From: a bacterium
GTDB taxonomy: Bacteria; Bacillota; Bacilli; Lactobacillales; Streptococcaceae
NCBI GenBank assembly: GCA_905221125.1
Contig: CAJNBY010000018.1
Coordinates: 1 to 32,214 of the forward strand
Direction of reading: 5' to 3'
DNA length: 32,214 bases
The notes under the pieces were generated by a model that worked only from the letters and a program-made list of their open reading frames with translations, was not told the origin of the DNA and did no database searches. Every line of letters starts with the position of its first letter. Within the stretch, counting starts at the first letter, position 1. Below are positions 1-9,296 of the stretch, one piece after another. The translations under genes were made by a program, and so were the position numbers.

Positions 1-23
1 ATCATCATAAGTTAATTTCATAA

Positions 24-71
24 TAAAAGCACCCCAAAAGTTAGATTTTTTCTGTCTAACTTTTGGGGTGC
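24..71 (-). terminator. Rho-independent terminator of the gnd-ritR transcript
   Basis: A perfect 17-bp inverted repeat (29-45 and 55-71) encloses a 9-base loop. On the minus strand it is followed by a run beginning TTTTATTA. It lies 20 bases past the ritR stop codon, so it should end the ritR transcript. Confidence 0.9.
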
Positions 72-91
72 AGTTCACTGCAACTGCTTTT

Positions 92-781
92 CTATTCTTG
101 CATGGTGTAACCGACACCACGAACGGTTTTAATGTAGCTTTTCTGACCTTTTACATCCAGCTTGCTACGTAAATAACGGATATAGACATCCACGATATTG
201 GTTTCGGTCGCACTTTCATACTTCCAGACGCTTTCCAACAACTGCTCACGAGTTAACACTTTCTTACTTCCCATAAGAGTAGCCAAAAGGTCATACTCAC
301 GACGCGTTAGAGCAATCATCTCCTCGCCACGATAAACGGTATGATGCTCCACATCCATACGCAGATTGCGGTAAGACGTTGGAACCTTCATCTGACTACA
401 GTGTTGGTCGATAAAGTCCCGACCTCGGAAAATCGCTGAAATACGATCTACCAGATTATCAATGATTACTGGCTTATAGATGTAAGAAACGGCAAAGCAT
501 TGGATTGTCTCAAGCTGGTCTTGCAATTCTTCACGATGGTCCAAGACCATGATGATTGAAGCTGGCTTAGTCCGACTCAGCCTATCTGCAAAATCCTGGG
601 CTGTCATATCCCCCAGACGAGCATTCAATAAAATCAAGTCATAGTCTGTCTGAAGAGCCATGGAGAGGGCTTTTTGCCCCTCCTCAACCTGATCAACTCG
701 GTATTGCTCTTTTTGGAGTTCCAAACTTAAAAAATGAGCTAGATTTCGTTCTTTCTCAAGTAATAAAATCCGTTTCCCCAT
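92..781 (-). CDS. ritR: Orphan response regulator RitR (iron/redox)
   Basis: This is a 229-residue OmpR/PhoB-type regulator with a receiver domain (about 1-118) and a C-terminal winged-helix DNA-binding domain (about 135-228, ending in the typical VRGVGYTM). The residue in the phospho-acceptor position is Asn53 (LLNARLGD) instead of Asp, and Cys128 lies in the inter-domain linker (DQHCSQ). Both are the published hallmarks of pneumococcal RitR, which represses iron uptake and is activated by Cys128 oxidation and dimerisation rather than by phosphorylation. No histidine kinase gene is adjacent. It begins 11 bases after the gnd stop codon and is probably co-transcribed with gnd, coupling NADPH supply to redox control of iron. 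The identification rests on length, both hallmark residues and gene order. Confidence 0.96.
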   Translation of the reverse strand: MGKRILLLEKERNLAHFLSLELQKEQYRVDQVEEGQKALSMALQTDYDLILLNARLGDMTAQDFADRLSRTKPASIIMVLDHREELQDQLETIQCFAVSYIYKPVIIDNLVDRISAIFRGRDFIDQHCSQMKVPTSYRNLRMDVEHHTVYRGEEMIALTRREYDLLATLMGSKKVLTREQLLESVWKYESATETNIVDVYIRYLRSKLDVKGQKSYIKTVRGVGYTMQE

Positions 782-792
782 GGCAGACCTAC

Positions 793-2217
793 TTATTTTT
801 CGTCATACCAAGAGTAGTGGAATGTTCCTTCTTTGTCTTTACGTTGGTAAGTGTGGGCACCAAAGTAGTCACGTTGCGCTTGGATCAAGTTAGCTGGAAG
901 GTCAGCTGAACGGTAGCTATCAAAGTAAGTAATAGCTGCTGAGAAAGTTGGTACTGGTACACCAGCTTGAACAGCAAGAGCTACGATATCGCGCACTGCT
1001 TGTTGGTACTTAGCAGTAACATCCAAGAAGTACTCATCCAAAAGAAGGTTAGCAAGGTCTGCATCACGATTGTAGGCATCTGTAATCTTTTGCAAGAAAC
1101 GAGAACGGATGATACAGCCATCACGCCAGATAGATGCGATGTCTGCAAATGGCAAGTTCCAGTTGTTTTCTTTAGAAGCTACACGCAATTGAGCAAAACC
1201 TTGTGCGTATGAAATGATTTTTGAGAAGTAAAGGGCTTGACGAATTTTTTCAATCAACTCAGCCTTGTCTCCTTCAAATTTGAAGGCAGCTGGTTTTGGA
1301 AGAACCTTGCTAGCATGCACGCGTTCTTCTTTGTAAGTTGAAATGTAACGTGCAAATACTGACTCAGTAATGAGTGACAATGGCACACCCAGATCAAGTG
1401 ATGATTGGCTAGTCCATTTACCAGTTCCCTTGTTACCTGCAGCATCAAGGATGTAGTCTACGATTGGTCCATCTTGACCTTCATCGTCTTTACGGCTCAA
1501 GATGTCAGCTGTGATTTCGATCAAGTAGCTGTCCAATTCACCCTTGTTCCATTCAGTAAAGATTTCAGCCATATCTTCTGCAGAAAGACCTAGCAAGTGT
1601 TGCATCAAGTCATAGCTTTCTGCGATCAATTGCATATCCCCATACTCGATACCGTTGTGAACCATTTTTACATAGTGACCAGCTCCATCAGGGCCGATAT
1701 AAGTCACACATGGTTTGCCATCTTCTGGTGCTTTAGCTGAGATTTCTTCAAGAACGTCAGCAACTAATTCGTAGGCTTCTTTTTGTCCACCAGGCATGAT
1801 AGAAGGACCTTCAAGGGCACCTTTTTCACCACCAGAAACCCCAGTACCGATAAAGTTGATACCTGAGTTTGCCAATTCTTCATTACGACGAATAGTATCT
1901 TTGTAGAAAGTGTTTCCTCCGTCGATCAAGATATCACCCTTATCAAGGTGTGGAAGAAGGGCTTGGATAGTAGCATCTGTACCAGGTCCAGCTTGAACCA
2001 TCAGCATGATACGACGAGGTTTTTCGATTGAGTTTACAAAACTTTCAACATCATAGCTTGGTACAAAGTTCTTTTCAGGATGGCAAGCAATTACATCTTC
2101 AGTTTTTTCTTTACTACGGTTGTAAATAGCAACTGTGTAACCACGAGATTCAATATTAAGGGCAAGGTTACGACCCATTACGGCCATACCTACGACACCA
2201 AAGTTAGCTTTTGTCAT
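793..2217 (-). CDS. gnd: 6-phosphogluconate dehydrogenase, decarboxylating
   Basis: The 474-residue product would oxidise 6-phosphogluconate to ribulose 5-phosphate and CO2 with NADP+, the second NADPH-yielding step of the oxidative pentose phosphate pathway in the cytosol. It shows an N-terminal Rossmann dinucleotide site ([13 protein letters not shown], about 7-19), the substrate-binding signature [19 protein letters not shown] (about 127-145), the catalytic Lys-His-Asn region ([15 protein letters not shown], about 184-198) and the all-alpha C-terminal domain with the family-typical tail. The length is normal. The start follows a GAGGAG ribosome site. It lies between mapZ and ritR. An extended -10 element upstream could add transcription to any read-through from mapZ. 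Confidence 0.97.
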   Translation of the reverse strand: MTKANFGVVGMAVMGRNLALNIESRGYTVAIYNRSKEKTEDVIACHPEKNFVPSYDVESFVNSIEKPRRIMLMVQAGPGTDATIQALLPHLDKGDILIDGGNTFYKDTIRRNEELANSGINFIGTGVSGGEKGALEGPSIMPGGQKEAYELVADVLEEISAKAPEDGKPCVTYIGPDGAGHYVKMVHNGIEYGDMQLIAESYDLMQHLLGLSAEDMAEIFTEWNKGELDSYLIEITADILSRKDDEGQDGPIVDYILDAAGNKGTGKWTSQSSLDLGVPLSLITESVFARYISTYKEERVHASKVLPKPAAFKFEGDKAELIEKIRQALYFSKIISYAQGFAQLRVASKENNWNLPFADIASIWRDGCIIRSRFLQKITDAYNRDADLANLLLDEYFLDVTAKYQQAVRDIVALAVQAGVPVPTFSAAITYFDSYRSADLPANLIQAQRDYFGAHTYQRKDKEGTFHYSWYDEK

Positions 2218-2245
2218 TTGACACTCCTCTTGTTTAATTTGTTTT

Positions 2246-2254
2246 ATTTTATCA
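2246..2254 (-). promoter_or_regulatory. Candidate extended -10 promoter for gnd-ritR
   Basis: On the minus strand TGATAAAAT lies about 28 bases upstream of the gnd start codon. It has the TGn spacing of an extended -10 element. No good -35 hexamer is visible 16-18 bases upstream, so this is a modest prediction. Confidence 0.45.
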
Positions 2255-2292
2255 TTTTTACTTTTGAAAAGAAAGAATTTTGTAACGACTGC

Positions 2293-3699
2293 TTAGTAGT
2301 CCAAGTCATCCGCATGTCCAGAACCATTTCCAACAAAGTATCCTGTCTTACAGTTAAGGGTAAAGAGATAGGTTCCATCTGGCTTGTAGAGGTTGTAATA
2401 ACCATTTCCATTAACGATATTGACACGTTCGAGGATGTATTGATTTCCAGTGATATAACCACGTGAACGTGAAGTCGCTAGAATTTGTTCTAAGACGCCA
2501 TCAGCGAAATCCCAAGCAGAGTTGTTACTATCATCAATTGCAGACTGATTATAAGAAACACGACTGGCACTTCTTTGAACAGAAACACCCGCACTTGATA
2601 CACCCATATTTACCTCACTGCGAGTACTTCTAGTCTCATTTGAAGCCGGATTTGAACTACTTGGTTTTGTCTCACTAGTTGTATTTGAACTTGCTTGGCT
2701 AGAGCTTGAACTGCTAGTTTGACTTGAACTTGAGCTGGAAGCACTTGTTTGCTGGCTCTTACCAAGGCTAATCGCCTTATCTAGCAATTTATCTAGCTCC
2801 GTATTTCCAGTTTTAATCTCTGTAAATTTAGCATCAGATTTAGCTTTGGCATTGGTATCCAACACACCATCCACAATAGCTGGTTTTTCAAATTGTGCAT
2901 TGACATCTTGAATGGCCTTGATTTGCGTTGCTAGACTATCATACTTAGATTTTGCAAGCGTATGCTCACGACTACCTTCTAGCTTATCAAGCAAGGTCTT
3001 GAGTTGGCTCAACTTATCAAACTGGCTATTTTTCAAAGCCGTTTTATTACTATCTGTATAGAAGGCATCGTAAAGTGTATTAAAATCATCCACATCTGAT
3101 TGATTGGCTGTAGTTGATTGAGCAGTTTGAATTTCTTTGGTCGAGCGATTCACTTGACGATAGACATAATAAGCACTGACACAGATAACCACTGATACAA
3201 GCGCCAAAGCGGTCAAAACAAAGCCTTTTTTACTTTTCTTTTCTGAGTCTTCTTGTTCCAGACGAGAAAGACTCTGCTCCTCTTCCACTTCTTCAGTCAT
3301 TTCTGTTGGATTTTCATCCTCTAGCAATAGAGGATCCAAGCCTTGCTCCTCATCGTCCAGAGGCAAGGGTGGTAAGATGTCTTCAGAAGATGGAACTTCC
3401 TCCGAAGAAGCTTCTGACTCCTCTACAGCCTCACGCATCTCTTGAATTAAATCATCCAGACTCTGAGTTTCAACTAACTCCTCTTTTTTGTATTGGCGAG
3501 TCGCAAACTTATCCGCCTCAATTTCATCTTTGTGTTGTTTAACATACTTATCCAAAATGGAATCCTCAGGCAAGACTCCTGCTTCCACTTCTTCATTTTT
3601 ACGAATCGCTTGACCAACTGTTAACTCTTTTGCTTCATCAAAATCAAATCGTGGTTCTTGGTTTTCTTTTTTATGACGATTCCGTCTTTTCTTACTCAT
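2293..3699 (-). CDS. mapZ: Mid-cell-anchored protein Z, division-ring placement
   Basis: MapZ (LocZ) is the streptococcal membrane protein that marks mid-cell and guides FtsZ. The 468-residue product fits it well. It has a basic, acidic-rich cytoplasmic region (1-158), a single membrane helix (about 160-180, [20 protein letters not shown]), an extracellular helical domain (about 190-310), a serine-rich linker (about 318-345) and a C-terminal domain ending [15 protein letters not shown]...GHADDLDY. Thr67 (KFATRQY) and Thr78 (VETQS) coincide with the published StkP phosphorylation sites of pneumococcal MapZ, which I recall as 464 residues, close to this one. It starts 12 bases after the rlmL-like stop codon, so the two are probably co-transcribed. 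Confidence 0.94.
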   Translation of the reverse strand: MSKKRRNRHKKENQEPRFDFDEAKELTVGQAIRKNEEVEAGVLPEDSILDKYVKQHKDEIEADKFATRQYKKEELVETQSLDDLIQEMREAVEESEASSEEVPSSEDILPPLPLDDEEQGLDPLLLEDENPTEMTEEVEEEQSLSRLEQEDSEKKSKKGFVLTALALVSVVICVSAYYVYRQVNRSTKEIQTAQSTTANQSDVDDFNTLYDAFYTDSNKTALKNSQFDKLSQLKTLLDKLEGSREHTLAKSKYDSLATQIKAIQDVNAQFEKPAIVDGVLDTNAKAKSDAKFTEIKTGNTELDKLLDKAISLGKSQQTSASSSSSSQTSSSSSSQASSNTTSETKPSSSNPASNETRSTRSEVNMGVSSAGVSVQRSASRVSYNQSAIDDSNNSAWDFADGVLEQILATSRSRGYITGNQYILERVNIVNGNGYYNLYKPDGTYLFTLNCKTGYFVGNGSGHADDLDY

Positions 3700-3711
3700 G
3701 AGTATCCCTTT

Positions 3712-4869
3712 CTATTTTAACTCTTGACGTTTGACACGCTGACCAAAATATTGATACAGATCCACTTTCAAGGTTCCGTTGTATAACTTACGCTTCTTAT
3801 CCGCTTGGCTCCCATACTTGCTTTCAAATGCTTCATCACTAGTTAGGATAAACTTACTCCAAGTCTTGAGAGGGTCAAAAACCTCACCCATCTCAGCATA
3901 AAGCTTGGTCACCCCTGCATCATCTGACAAGCGTTCCCCATAAGGCGGGTTGGAGATAATCACTCCATTGATTTTTTCGGAACGCAAATCCTGCACGCGC
4001 ATCTGCTTAAAAGTAATATCCCCTGCAACACCTGCTGCCTGAGCATTGGCCTTAGCAATTTCCACCATGCGAGCATCAATATCACAGCCCATGATATCCA
4101 GTTCAAGCTCACGATCTACTTTCTTAGCTGCTTCTGTGCGAACTTCTTGGATCAAGCGGTCGCTGACCCAGTTCCATTCCTCAAATGCAAAGGAGCGACG
4201 AAGACCTGGCGCCATCTTTCGAGCAATCATAACTGCCTCGATACAGAAAGTTCCTGAACCACAGGTCGGATCAATCAAAGGCTTGTCTGGATACCAGTTA
4301 GAAAGTTGTAAAATAGCTGCTGCCATATTTTCCTTGATCGGAGCCCCACCTTTTTCAGTACGATATCCTCGTTTAAAGAGACTGGAGCCTGTCGTATCAA
4401 TCATGACAGTTGCCACATCTTTCAGAATAGATACCTCAATCTTAAACTCTGGGCCATTCTCCATCAGAGGAACACCTTCTGGACGGGCATAGTGTTTCTG
4501 CAATTTCTTAACAACAGCTTTCTTAGAAATAGCCTGAACACTGGGTTCATTGTGAAGCTTGGACTTAACACACTTGGCTTTTGAAATCGGGAATCGAGCT
4601 CCAAGTGGTAAATAATTTTCCCAATCTAGGGCGAAAACTCCCTGAAACAGCTCTTCAAAAGTCTTAGCTGGGAAAGTTCCTACGATAATTTTGATACGAT
4701 CTGCTGCTCGAAGCCAGAGGTTGGTTTCGATAATCGCTCTCACGTCTCCTTGAAAACGAACACGACCATTTTCAACCTGACAATCGTAGCCCAACTCTCG
4801 CACTTCTCGTCCCACAACAGCTTCAAGACCTGCTGCCACAGTTGCAATTAAATTAAATTCTTTTTTCAT
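3712..4869 (-). CDS. RlmL-type 23S rRNA guanine-N2 methyltransferase
   Basis: The 385-residue product has an N-terminal THUMP RNA-binding domain (about 40-155) and a C-terminal class I methyltransferase fold of the UPF0020 family. The SAM-binding region includes DPTCGSGTFCIEA, and the catalytic motif IV is NPPYGER, typical of enzymes that methylate an exocyclic amine. The nearest family is YpsC/RlmL, which makes m2G2445 in E. coli 23S rRNA. The RlmK half of the enterobacterial fusion is absent, as usual in Firmicutes. I chose the ATG at 4869. An in-frame TTG five codons upstream (4884) also exists, but its spacing to the AAAGG run is too short. Neither start has a good ribosome site. The gene heads the mapZ-gnd-ritR run, immediately downstream of rnpB. 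Confidence 0.88.
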   Translation of the reverse strand: MKKEFNLIATVAAGLEAVVGREVRELGYDCQVENGRVRFQGDVRAIIETNLWLRAADRIKIIVGTFPAKTFEELFQGVFALDWENYLPLGARFPISKAKCVKSKLHNEPSVQAISKKAVVKKLQKHYARPEGVPLMENGPEFKIEVSILKDVATVMIDTTGSSLFKRGYRTEKGGAPIKENMAAAILQLSNWYPDKPLIDPTCGSGTFCIEAVMIARKMAPGLRRSFAFEEWNWVSDRLIQEVRTEAAKKVDRELELDIMGCDIDARMVEIAKANAQAAGVAGDITFKQMRVQDLRSEKINGVIISNPPYGERLSDDAGVTKLYAEMGEVFDPLKTWSKFILTSDEAFESKYGSQADKKRKLYNGTLKVDLYQYFGQRVKRQELK

Positions 4870-4906
4870 GTTACAGTCTTGCAAGACCTTTCTATATGTA
4901 CACTTT

Positions 4907-4938
4907 AAAAAATGAGGTTGAGAAAATTTCTCAGCCCC
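4907..4938 (-). terminator. Terminator of rnpB
   Basis: On the minus strand GGGGCTGAGAAA (4927-4938) pairs with TTTCTCAACCTC (4914-4925), with one mismatch and one G-U pair. A T-run (ATTTTTT) follows. It begins six bases beyond the 3' end of the P1 stem of RNase P RNA. Confidence 0.85.
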
Positions 4939-4944
4939 AACCTA

Positions 4945-5340
4945 TATGCAATTTTCTATAAGCCATGTTTTGTTCCAGAAGTGACTAGGACCACTTCCTT
5001 CGATAATCATCTGTCTACCACTAACAGCTCTAGCTGATAGCAGTCAGAATACTACGTTCGTTTCCGCGTACTCCATGCCCCGACCAAAATTTGGGTTGCT
5101 AGCTTGAGGGGTTTACCGCGTTCCACTCTCTCCGTTTCCAGAAAGACTCCGTCACTGTGGCACTTTCAAGCCTACTCTGACCTATCCAAGGACTTAGCCA
5201 TTTCAACTGCCGTAACGATTTCTCGTCCCTAGGCTTATGGTTTCGCCTAGCACAAACACTACAGGCATCACAGCCTGTGCTAGCATGGACTTTCCTCATG
5301 AGAAGAAATTCTCCTCACGCGATTATCCAAAAATTGCACA
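4945..5340 (-). ncRNA. rnpB: RNase P RNA, bacterial class B
   Basis: This is the catalytic RNA that matures the 5' ends of tRNAs. The roughly 396-base minus-strand sequence contains the family's conserved blocks: GAGGAAAGTCCATGCTAGCA near the 5' end, AGGGACGAGAAATCG, ACGGCAGTTGAAATGGC, and near the 3' end GTGGTAGACAGATGATTATC followed by ACAAAACATGGCTTATAG. The ends are set by the P1 helix, where TGCAATTTT near 5331-5339 pairs with AAAATTGCA near 4947-4955. It lies 14 bases downstream of gpsB, so its promoter must lie inside gpsB or it is cut from a longer transcript. A 66-codon open frame inside it is not a gene. Confidence 0.96.
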
Positions 5341-5354
5341 TCTCAAATAACTAC

Positions 5355-5684
5355 TTAGAAATCTGAGTTATCTAAAATTTGTTTACCAAACACTTCTTTT
5401 TCAAGACGATTCAAGCGTTTCAAAATATCAAAATTCGTCATAGAACTTGTAGTTGCCGCTTCAATAGGCTCTGCTTGAACTGGTGAAGGTTTCGGTTTAC
5501 GAGCTAGTTCTTCCTTCAAATCCGCAATTTCCTGACGAAGTGACTTGACCAAGGCAGCATAGGTTTCATAATCCTTAATGACATCGTCTAAAAACTCATC
5601 AACTTCTACCTTGCTATACCCACGGACTTCACGTCCAAACTCTTGTTCAAAAATATCTTTCGCTGAAAAAATAATACTTGCCAT
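5355..5684 (-). CDS. gpsB: Cell-cycle/division adaptor GpsB
   Basis: GpsB is a small DivIVA-like cytoplasmic adaptor. It binds PBP N-termini, EzrA and MreC, influences StkP activity, and coordinates septal with peripheral wall synthesis in streptococci. The 109-residue product has the N-terminal DivIVA-type membrane-proximal domain ([29 protein letters not shown], about 11-39), a coiled coil (about 40-66), a Pro-rich linker and a C-terminal helix ([14 protein letters not shown], about 86-99) that forms the trimer. I chose the ATG at 5684, which gives the family length of 109 and sits a short distance after GGAGAG. An upstream ATG four codons earlier overlaps that ribosome site. The neighbours, a YpsA-like gene and rnpB, form a conserved streptococcal order. 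Confidence 0.96.
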   Translation of the reverse strand: MASIIFSAKDIFEQEFGREVRGYSKVEVDEFLDDVIKDYETYAALVKSLRQEIADLKEELARKPKPSPVQAEPIEAATTSSMTNFDILKRLNRLEKEVFGKQILDNSDF

Positions 5685-5713
5685 GTCTCTCTCCATTCTC
5701 GCTTGCTAGTATT

Positions 5714-5743
5714 ATTATATAAAAAAAGGCAAACAAAAATCAA
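5714..5743 (-). promoter_or_regulatory. Promoter of gpsB
   Basis: On the minus strand a TTGATT -35 (5738-5743) and a TATAAT -10 (5714-5719) are separated by 18 bases. Transcription would start near 5707, leaving a leader of about 23 bases before the gpsB ATG at 5684. Confidence 0.7.
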
Positions 5744-5753
5744 GGTCAAAGCT

Positions 5754-6281
5754 TCAATTTTCGGAAAAATTTTCAGCAAGTTCATTTAGCTGATCAAATG
5801 TTAATCTCTTTATAAAATAGTCCTCTTGATTTTTCATCTTTTGGTAAAAATAAGCTAGTTTCGTTTCATTTTCCTCATCATAAAAAAGATAGGAACTGTT
5901 CGTGTTTTCCAGTAAAAACTGCTGGTAATCTCTTAACTGCCCCTTGTGTTCATAGCGAGGATAGGCATATTTGACAAAGTCTACCTGCTTAAAGCGGCCC
6001 AGTTTCATCTGATTGCTTTCATTCCAATTTTCCCCATGAGTTTCAAAAGCAAAAATGGTAGCCAACTGGAAACCGTACTCTGTCTTCATCTCCTGAGCAA
6101 CCTCTAAAACCCAATATTCAAAGCCCAAAGCCCCTGTAAATACAAGCCAAGTCACCCCATCTTCTGCCATAGTTTCTAAATCCCTACGTATCGCTTTTTT
6201 AATCAATTTAAGACGAGGATCCTTGTCCGAAAACAAACCCAAATCAAAAGCAGAATAGCCCAAAACCAAAGCTGTAGTCAT
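5754..6281 (-). CDS. DUF1273 / YpsA-like protein
   Basis: The 175-residue cytoplasmic protein belongs to the DUF1273 (YpsA) family, which has a Rossmann-like SLOG/TDP-lysine-type nucleotide-binding fold. B. subtilis and S. aureus YpsA have been linked to cell division through GpsB, but no biochemical activity is settled. Visible features are a family-typical start ([14 protein letters not shown], about 4-17), a conserved glycine-rich turn ([18 protein letters not shown]) and an Asn/Glu-rich central loop. I set the start at the ATG at 6281. It follows an AAAGGG ribosome site and matches the family N-terminus, whereas a start 28 codons upstream would lie inside the promoter. It lies directly upstream of gpsB, an order also found in Bacillus. 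Confidence 0.88.
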   Translation of the reverse strand: MTTALVLGYSAFDLGLFSDKDPRLKLIKKAIRRDLETMAEDGVTWLVFTGALGFEYWVLEVAQEMKTEYGFQLATIFAFETHGENWNESNQMKLGRFKQVDFVKYAYPRYEHKGQLRDYQQFLLENTNSSYLFYDEENETKLAYFYQKMKNQEDYFIKRLTFDQLNELAENFSEN

Positions 6282-6307
6282 TTTTAACCCTTTCTGTGCA
6301 AATTTAT

Positions 6308-6315
6308 GATATAAT
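6308..6315 (+). promoter_or_regulatory. Extended -10 promoter of recU-pbp1A
   Basis: TGATATAAT-type sequence: a consensus TATAAT at 6310-6315 sits next to an upstream TG. No convincing -35 is seen. The element overlaps the leader of the divergent DUF1273 gene, so the two transcription units share a 66-base control region. Confidence 0.65.
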
Positions 6316-6326
6316 AGAGTGATGTT

Positions 6327-6355
6327 ATTGTACCAATAAGGAGAATTATGGTCAA
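6327..6355 (-). promoter_or_regulatory. Promoter of the DUF1273 gene
   Basis: On the minus strand TTGACC (6350-6355) and TACAAT (6327-6332) are spaced by 17 bases. Its -35 covers the recU start codon, so transcription of the two divergent units may interfere. Confidence 0.75.
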
Positions 6356-6944
6356 CTATCCTCATAAAATTTCATCACAAAAAAGACAAACATCTCTTTC
6401 TCAACCAAAAAATTTCGCAAATCGAGGAATGTCTTTTGAAAAGATGATCAATGCTACCAACGACTACTATTTGTCTCAGGGCTTGGCTGTTATACACAAG
6501 AAACCAACCCCTATTCAAATCGTACGAGTGGACTATCCACAACGAAGTCGTGCCAAGATTGTTGAAGCCTATTTTCGACAAGCTTCAACGACAGACTATT
6601 CTGGCGTTTATAAGGGATATTACATCGACTTTGAAGCCAAGGAAACAAAACAAAAACGTGCGATTCCGATGAAAAATTTCCATCCACATCAGATTCAGCA
6701 TATGGAACAAGTCCTTGCCCAACAAGGAATCTGCTTTGTCCTTCTTCACTTTTCTTCTCTGCAAGAAACCTACTTATTGCCGGCATTCGATTTGATTCGC
6801 TTCTATCATCAAGATAAGGGACAAAAATCAATGCCACTTGGATATATTCGAGAATATGGATATGAAATCAAGGCTGGTGCCTTCCCTCAAATTCCCTATC
6901 TCAATGTTATCAAAGAACATTTATTAGGTGGTAAAACAAGATGA
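6348..6944 (+). CDS. recU: Holliday-junction resolvase RecU
   Basis: RecU is the Firmicute enzyme that cuts four-way DNA junctions during recombination and chromosome segregation, and it also modulates RecA. The 198-residue product has the family N-terminus (MVNYPHK, then a flexible basic stretch to about 25), the start of the nuclease fold ([17 protein letters not shown], about 26-42) and the acidic active-site cluster [11 protein letters not shown] (about 91-101), which carries the D-E-x-K arrangement. The start codon follows AAGGAG by seven bases. Its last four bases overlap the pbp1A start (ATGA), indicating translational coupling. The recU-pbp1 pairing is conserved in Gram-positive cocci and bacilli. 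Confidence 0.96.
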   Translation: MVNYPHKISSQKRQTSLSQPKNFANRGMSFEKMINATNDYYLSQGLAVIHKKPTPIQIVRVDYPQRSRAKIVEAYFRQASTTDYSGVYKGYYIDFEAKETKQKRAIPMKNFHPHQIQHMEQVLAQQGICFVLLHFSSLQETYLLPAFDLIRFYHQDKGQKSMPLGYIREYGYEIKAGAFPQIPYLNVIKEHLLGGKTR

Positions 6945-9097
6945 ACAAACAAACTATCCTGCGAATAGCTAAGTATGTGAGTATCTGCTTCTTAACTTTA
7001 TTTATCACAGCAGTTATGCTGGGAGGAGGCATATTTCTCTATTACGTCAGCAAAGCCCCAGCCCTATCTGAGAGCAAATTAGTCGCAACCACGTCTAGTA
7101 AGATTTTCGATAGTAAAAACGAACTGATTGCCGATCTGGGCTCTGAACGCCGAGTAAACGCTCAGGCCAACGAAATTCCTACTGATTTGGTCAAGGCTAT
7201 CGTATCGATCGAAGACCATCGTTTTTTCGATCATCGCGGTGTCGATACCATCCGAATTATAGGAGCTTTTTTACGTAACTTACAAAACAACTCCCTCCAG
7301 GGAGGATCAACCCTTACCCAACAATTAATTAAGTTGACCTATTTCTCAACTTCCACTTCTGATCAGACTATTTCACGTAAAGCTCAGGAAGCTTGGTTGG
7401 CTGTTCAATTAGAGCAAAAAACAACAAAACAAGAAATTCTGACCTACTATGTGAATAAAGTTTACATGTCTAACGGAAACTATGGAATGCAGACGGCTGC
7501 CCAAAACTATTACGGCAAAGATTTGAGAGAACTATCACTACCTCAACTTGCCCTACTAGCAGGAATGCCACAGGCTCCGAATCAATACGATCCCTATTCT
7601 CATCCAGAAGCTGCCCTTGACCGTCGTAACTTGGTACTTTCAGAGATGAAAGGTCAAGGCTACATTTCTGCCGAACAGTATGAGAAGGCTATTAATACCC
7701 CTATTACTGATGGACTCCAAAGTTTGAAATCAGTCAATAGCTATCCAGCATATATGGACAATTATCTCAAAGAGGTTATCGACCAAGTAGAACAAGAAAC
7801 TGGCTATAACCTTCTAACTACTGGGATGGATGTTTACACAAATGTAGACCAAGAAGCTCAAAAACATCTGTGGGATATCTACAACTCCGATCAATACGTC
7901 TCTTACCCTGACGATGATTTGCAAGTCGCATCCACGGTCGTAGATGTTTCAAATGGTAAAGTCATCGCCCAACTTGGAGCTCGTCACCAAGCAAGTAACG
8001 TTTCATTTGGTACCAACCAAGCTGTGGAAACCAATCGTGACTGGGGTTCAACAATGAAACCAATCACCGATTATGCACCTGCCATAGAATACGGTGTTTA
8101 TGATTCCACTGCAACTATGGTTAATGATATTCCTTATAACTATCCGGGAACAAGCACACCTGTCTACAACTGGGATCGAGCATATTTTGGTAATATTACT
8201 CTGCAATATGCTCTTCAACAATCTCGTAACGTACCTGCGGTTGAGACACTAAACAAGGTTGGTTTAGATAGAGCCAAAAGTTTCCTAAACGGCTTGGGAA
8301 TCGACTATCCAAGTATTCACTACTCAAATGCTATTTCAAGTAATACTACCGAATCTAGTAAACAATACGGGGCAAGTAGTGAAAAAATGGCCACTGCCTA
8401 TGCCGCATTCGCAAACGGCGGTATTTACCACAAACCGATGTACATCAATAAGGTTGTCTTTAGCGATGGTAGCGAAAAAGAATTTTCTGACCCTGGCACA
8501 AGAGCCATGAAAGAAACGACTGCTTACATGATGACAGAGATGATGAAAACAGTCTTGACTTACGGAACTGGTCGCGGTGCCTACCTACCTTGGCTTCCTC
8601 AAGCTGGTAAAACTGGTACCTCGAACTATACAGATGAAGAAATCGAAAACCATATCAAGACGACTCAGTTTGTAGCACCTGATGAAATGTTTGTAGGTTA
8701 TACACGTAAATATTCAATGGCTGTATGGACAGGTTACACCAATCGTCTCACACCACTTGTAGGTGATGGCCTCACAGTTGCTGCCAAAGTCTATCGTGCT
8801 ATGATGACTTCCCTCTCTCAAAACGACCATCCTGGAGATTGGTCAATGCCTGAGGGAGTATACAGAAGTGGTGAGTTTGTCTTTTTGAACGGTGCTAAGA
8901 ATGCTTGGACTACACCTGCTACCCAACAAACACAGTCAGTAGAGAACCCCTCTACAACACCTGAAAGTTCAACTACACAGGCAAACACCACAGTAGGACA
9001 ACAACCAAACAGTGCTCCTGTAACTGATCCAAATCAAGGACAGCCTATACAACAAGCACCACAAACTCCTCAATTTCAACAACAACCACAACAGTAA
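6941..9097 (+). CDS. pbp1A: Class A penicillin-binding protein 1a
   Basis: This bifunctional enzyme polymerises glycan strands and cross-links peptides. The 718-residue product has a cytoplasmic tail, a membrane anchor (about 11-35), a glycosyltransferase-51 domain (about 60-235, [12 protein letters not shown] with the catalytic Glu, then [11 protein letters not shown]) and a transpeptidase domain. The transpeptidase motifs fall at pneumococcal positions: S370-TMK, S428-RN and K557-TG. Residue 371 is Thr, and 574-577 read TTQF. These resemble the susceptible form (TSQF in R6) and not the NTGY of many resistant strains. The C-terminal 65 residues are a Gln/Thr/Pro-rich disordered tail. Numerous differences from remembered R6 PBP1a suggest S. 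mitis or a mosaic allele. It is coupled to recU by a 4-base overlap. Confidence 0.97.
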   Translation: MNKQTILRIAKYVSICFLTLFITAVMLGGGIFLYYVSKAPALSESKLVATTSSKIFDSKNELIADLGSERRVNAQANEIPTDLVKAIVSIEDHRFFDHRGVDTIRIIGAFLRNLQNNSLQGGSTLTQQLIKLTYFSTSTSDQTISRKAQEAWLAVQLEQKTTKQEILTYYVNKVYMSNGNYGMQTAAQNYYGKDLRELSLPQLALLAGMPQAPNQYDPYSHPEAALDRRNLVLSEMKGQGYISAEQYEKAINTPITDGLQSLKSVNSYPAYMDNYLKEVIDQVEQETGYNLLTTGMDVYTNVDQEAQKHLWDIYNSDQYVSYPDDDLQVASTVVDVSNGKVIAQLGARHQASNVSFGTNQAVETNRDWGSTMKPITDYAPAIEYGVYDSTATMVNDIPYNYPGTSTPVYNWDRAYFGNITLQYALQQSRNVPAVETLNKVGLDRAKSFLNGLGIDYPSIHYSNAISSNTTESSKQYGASSEKMATAYAAFANGGIYHKPMYINKVVFSDGSEKEFSDPGTRAMKETTAYMMTEMMKTVLTYGTGRGAYLPWLPQAGKTGTSNYTDEEIENHIKTTQFVAPDEMFVGYTRKYSMAVWTGYTNRLTPLVGDGLTVAAKVYRAMMTSLSQNDHPGDWSMPEGVYRSGEFVFLNGAKNAWTTPATQQTQSVENPSTTPESSTTQANTTVGQQPNSAPVTDPNQGQPIQQAPQTPQFQQQPQQ

Positions 9098-9135
9098 AAA
9101 AAATCCTGAGAGTTAGAAATTCTCAGGATTTTTTT
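9096..9135 (+). terminator. Terminator of pbp1A, possibly bidirectional
   Basis: AATCCTGAGA and TCTCAGGATT form a stem around a 9-base loop. A-runs lie on one side and T-runs on the other, so the hairpin can work on both strands. It directly follows the pbp1A stop codon. Confidence 0.85.
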
Positions 9136-9148
9136 ACAAGATAACGAA

Positions 9149-9263
9149 TACTCAATGAAAACCAAAAAGCAAACTAGGAAAGTTAGCCGCAGGTTGCTCA
9201 AAACAGTGTTTTGAGATTGCAGATGGACGCTGACGTGATTTGAATAGATTTTCGAAGAATTAT
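9149..9263 (-). repeat. RUP-type repeat, copy 1
   Basis: A roughly 115-base intergenic repeat runs from tactcaatgaaaa to ttttcgaagaattat. It is the reverse of copies 2 and 4 and has a slightly decayed end at 9258-9263. The sequence matches my memory of the RUP family of pneumococcus, small non-coding elements thought to be moved by the IS630-Spn1 transposase. It lies between the convergent pbp1A and aliA genes. Confidence 0.75.
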
Positions 9264-9289
9264 AAAGGAGTCGGCTACAAACCAACTCC
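9262..9289 (-). terminator. Probable terminator of aliA
   Basis: On the minus strand GGAGTTGG (9282-9289) pairs with CCGACTCC (9267-9274) around a 7-base loop, with one G-U pair. The following tract TTTATAATT is only moderately T-rich and runs into the end of RUP copy 1. Confidence 0.6.
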
Positions 9290-9296
9290 CTTAGCT

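Noticed and set aside
4876..4887. 12-base perfect palindrome GTCTTGCAAGAC before the rlmL-like gene
   Set aside because: It is short and isolated, with no promoter or known binding motif beside it, so chance is a sufficient explanation.
5099..5299. 66-codon open frame on the minus strand
   Set aside because: It lies inside the RNase P RNA, whose conserved sequence blocks explain this region fully.
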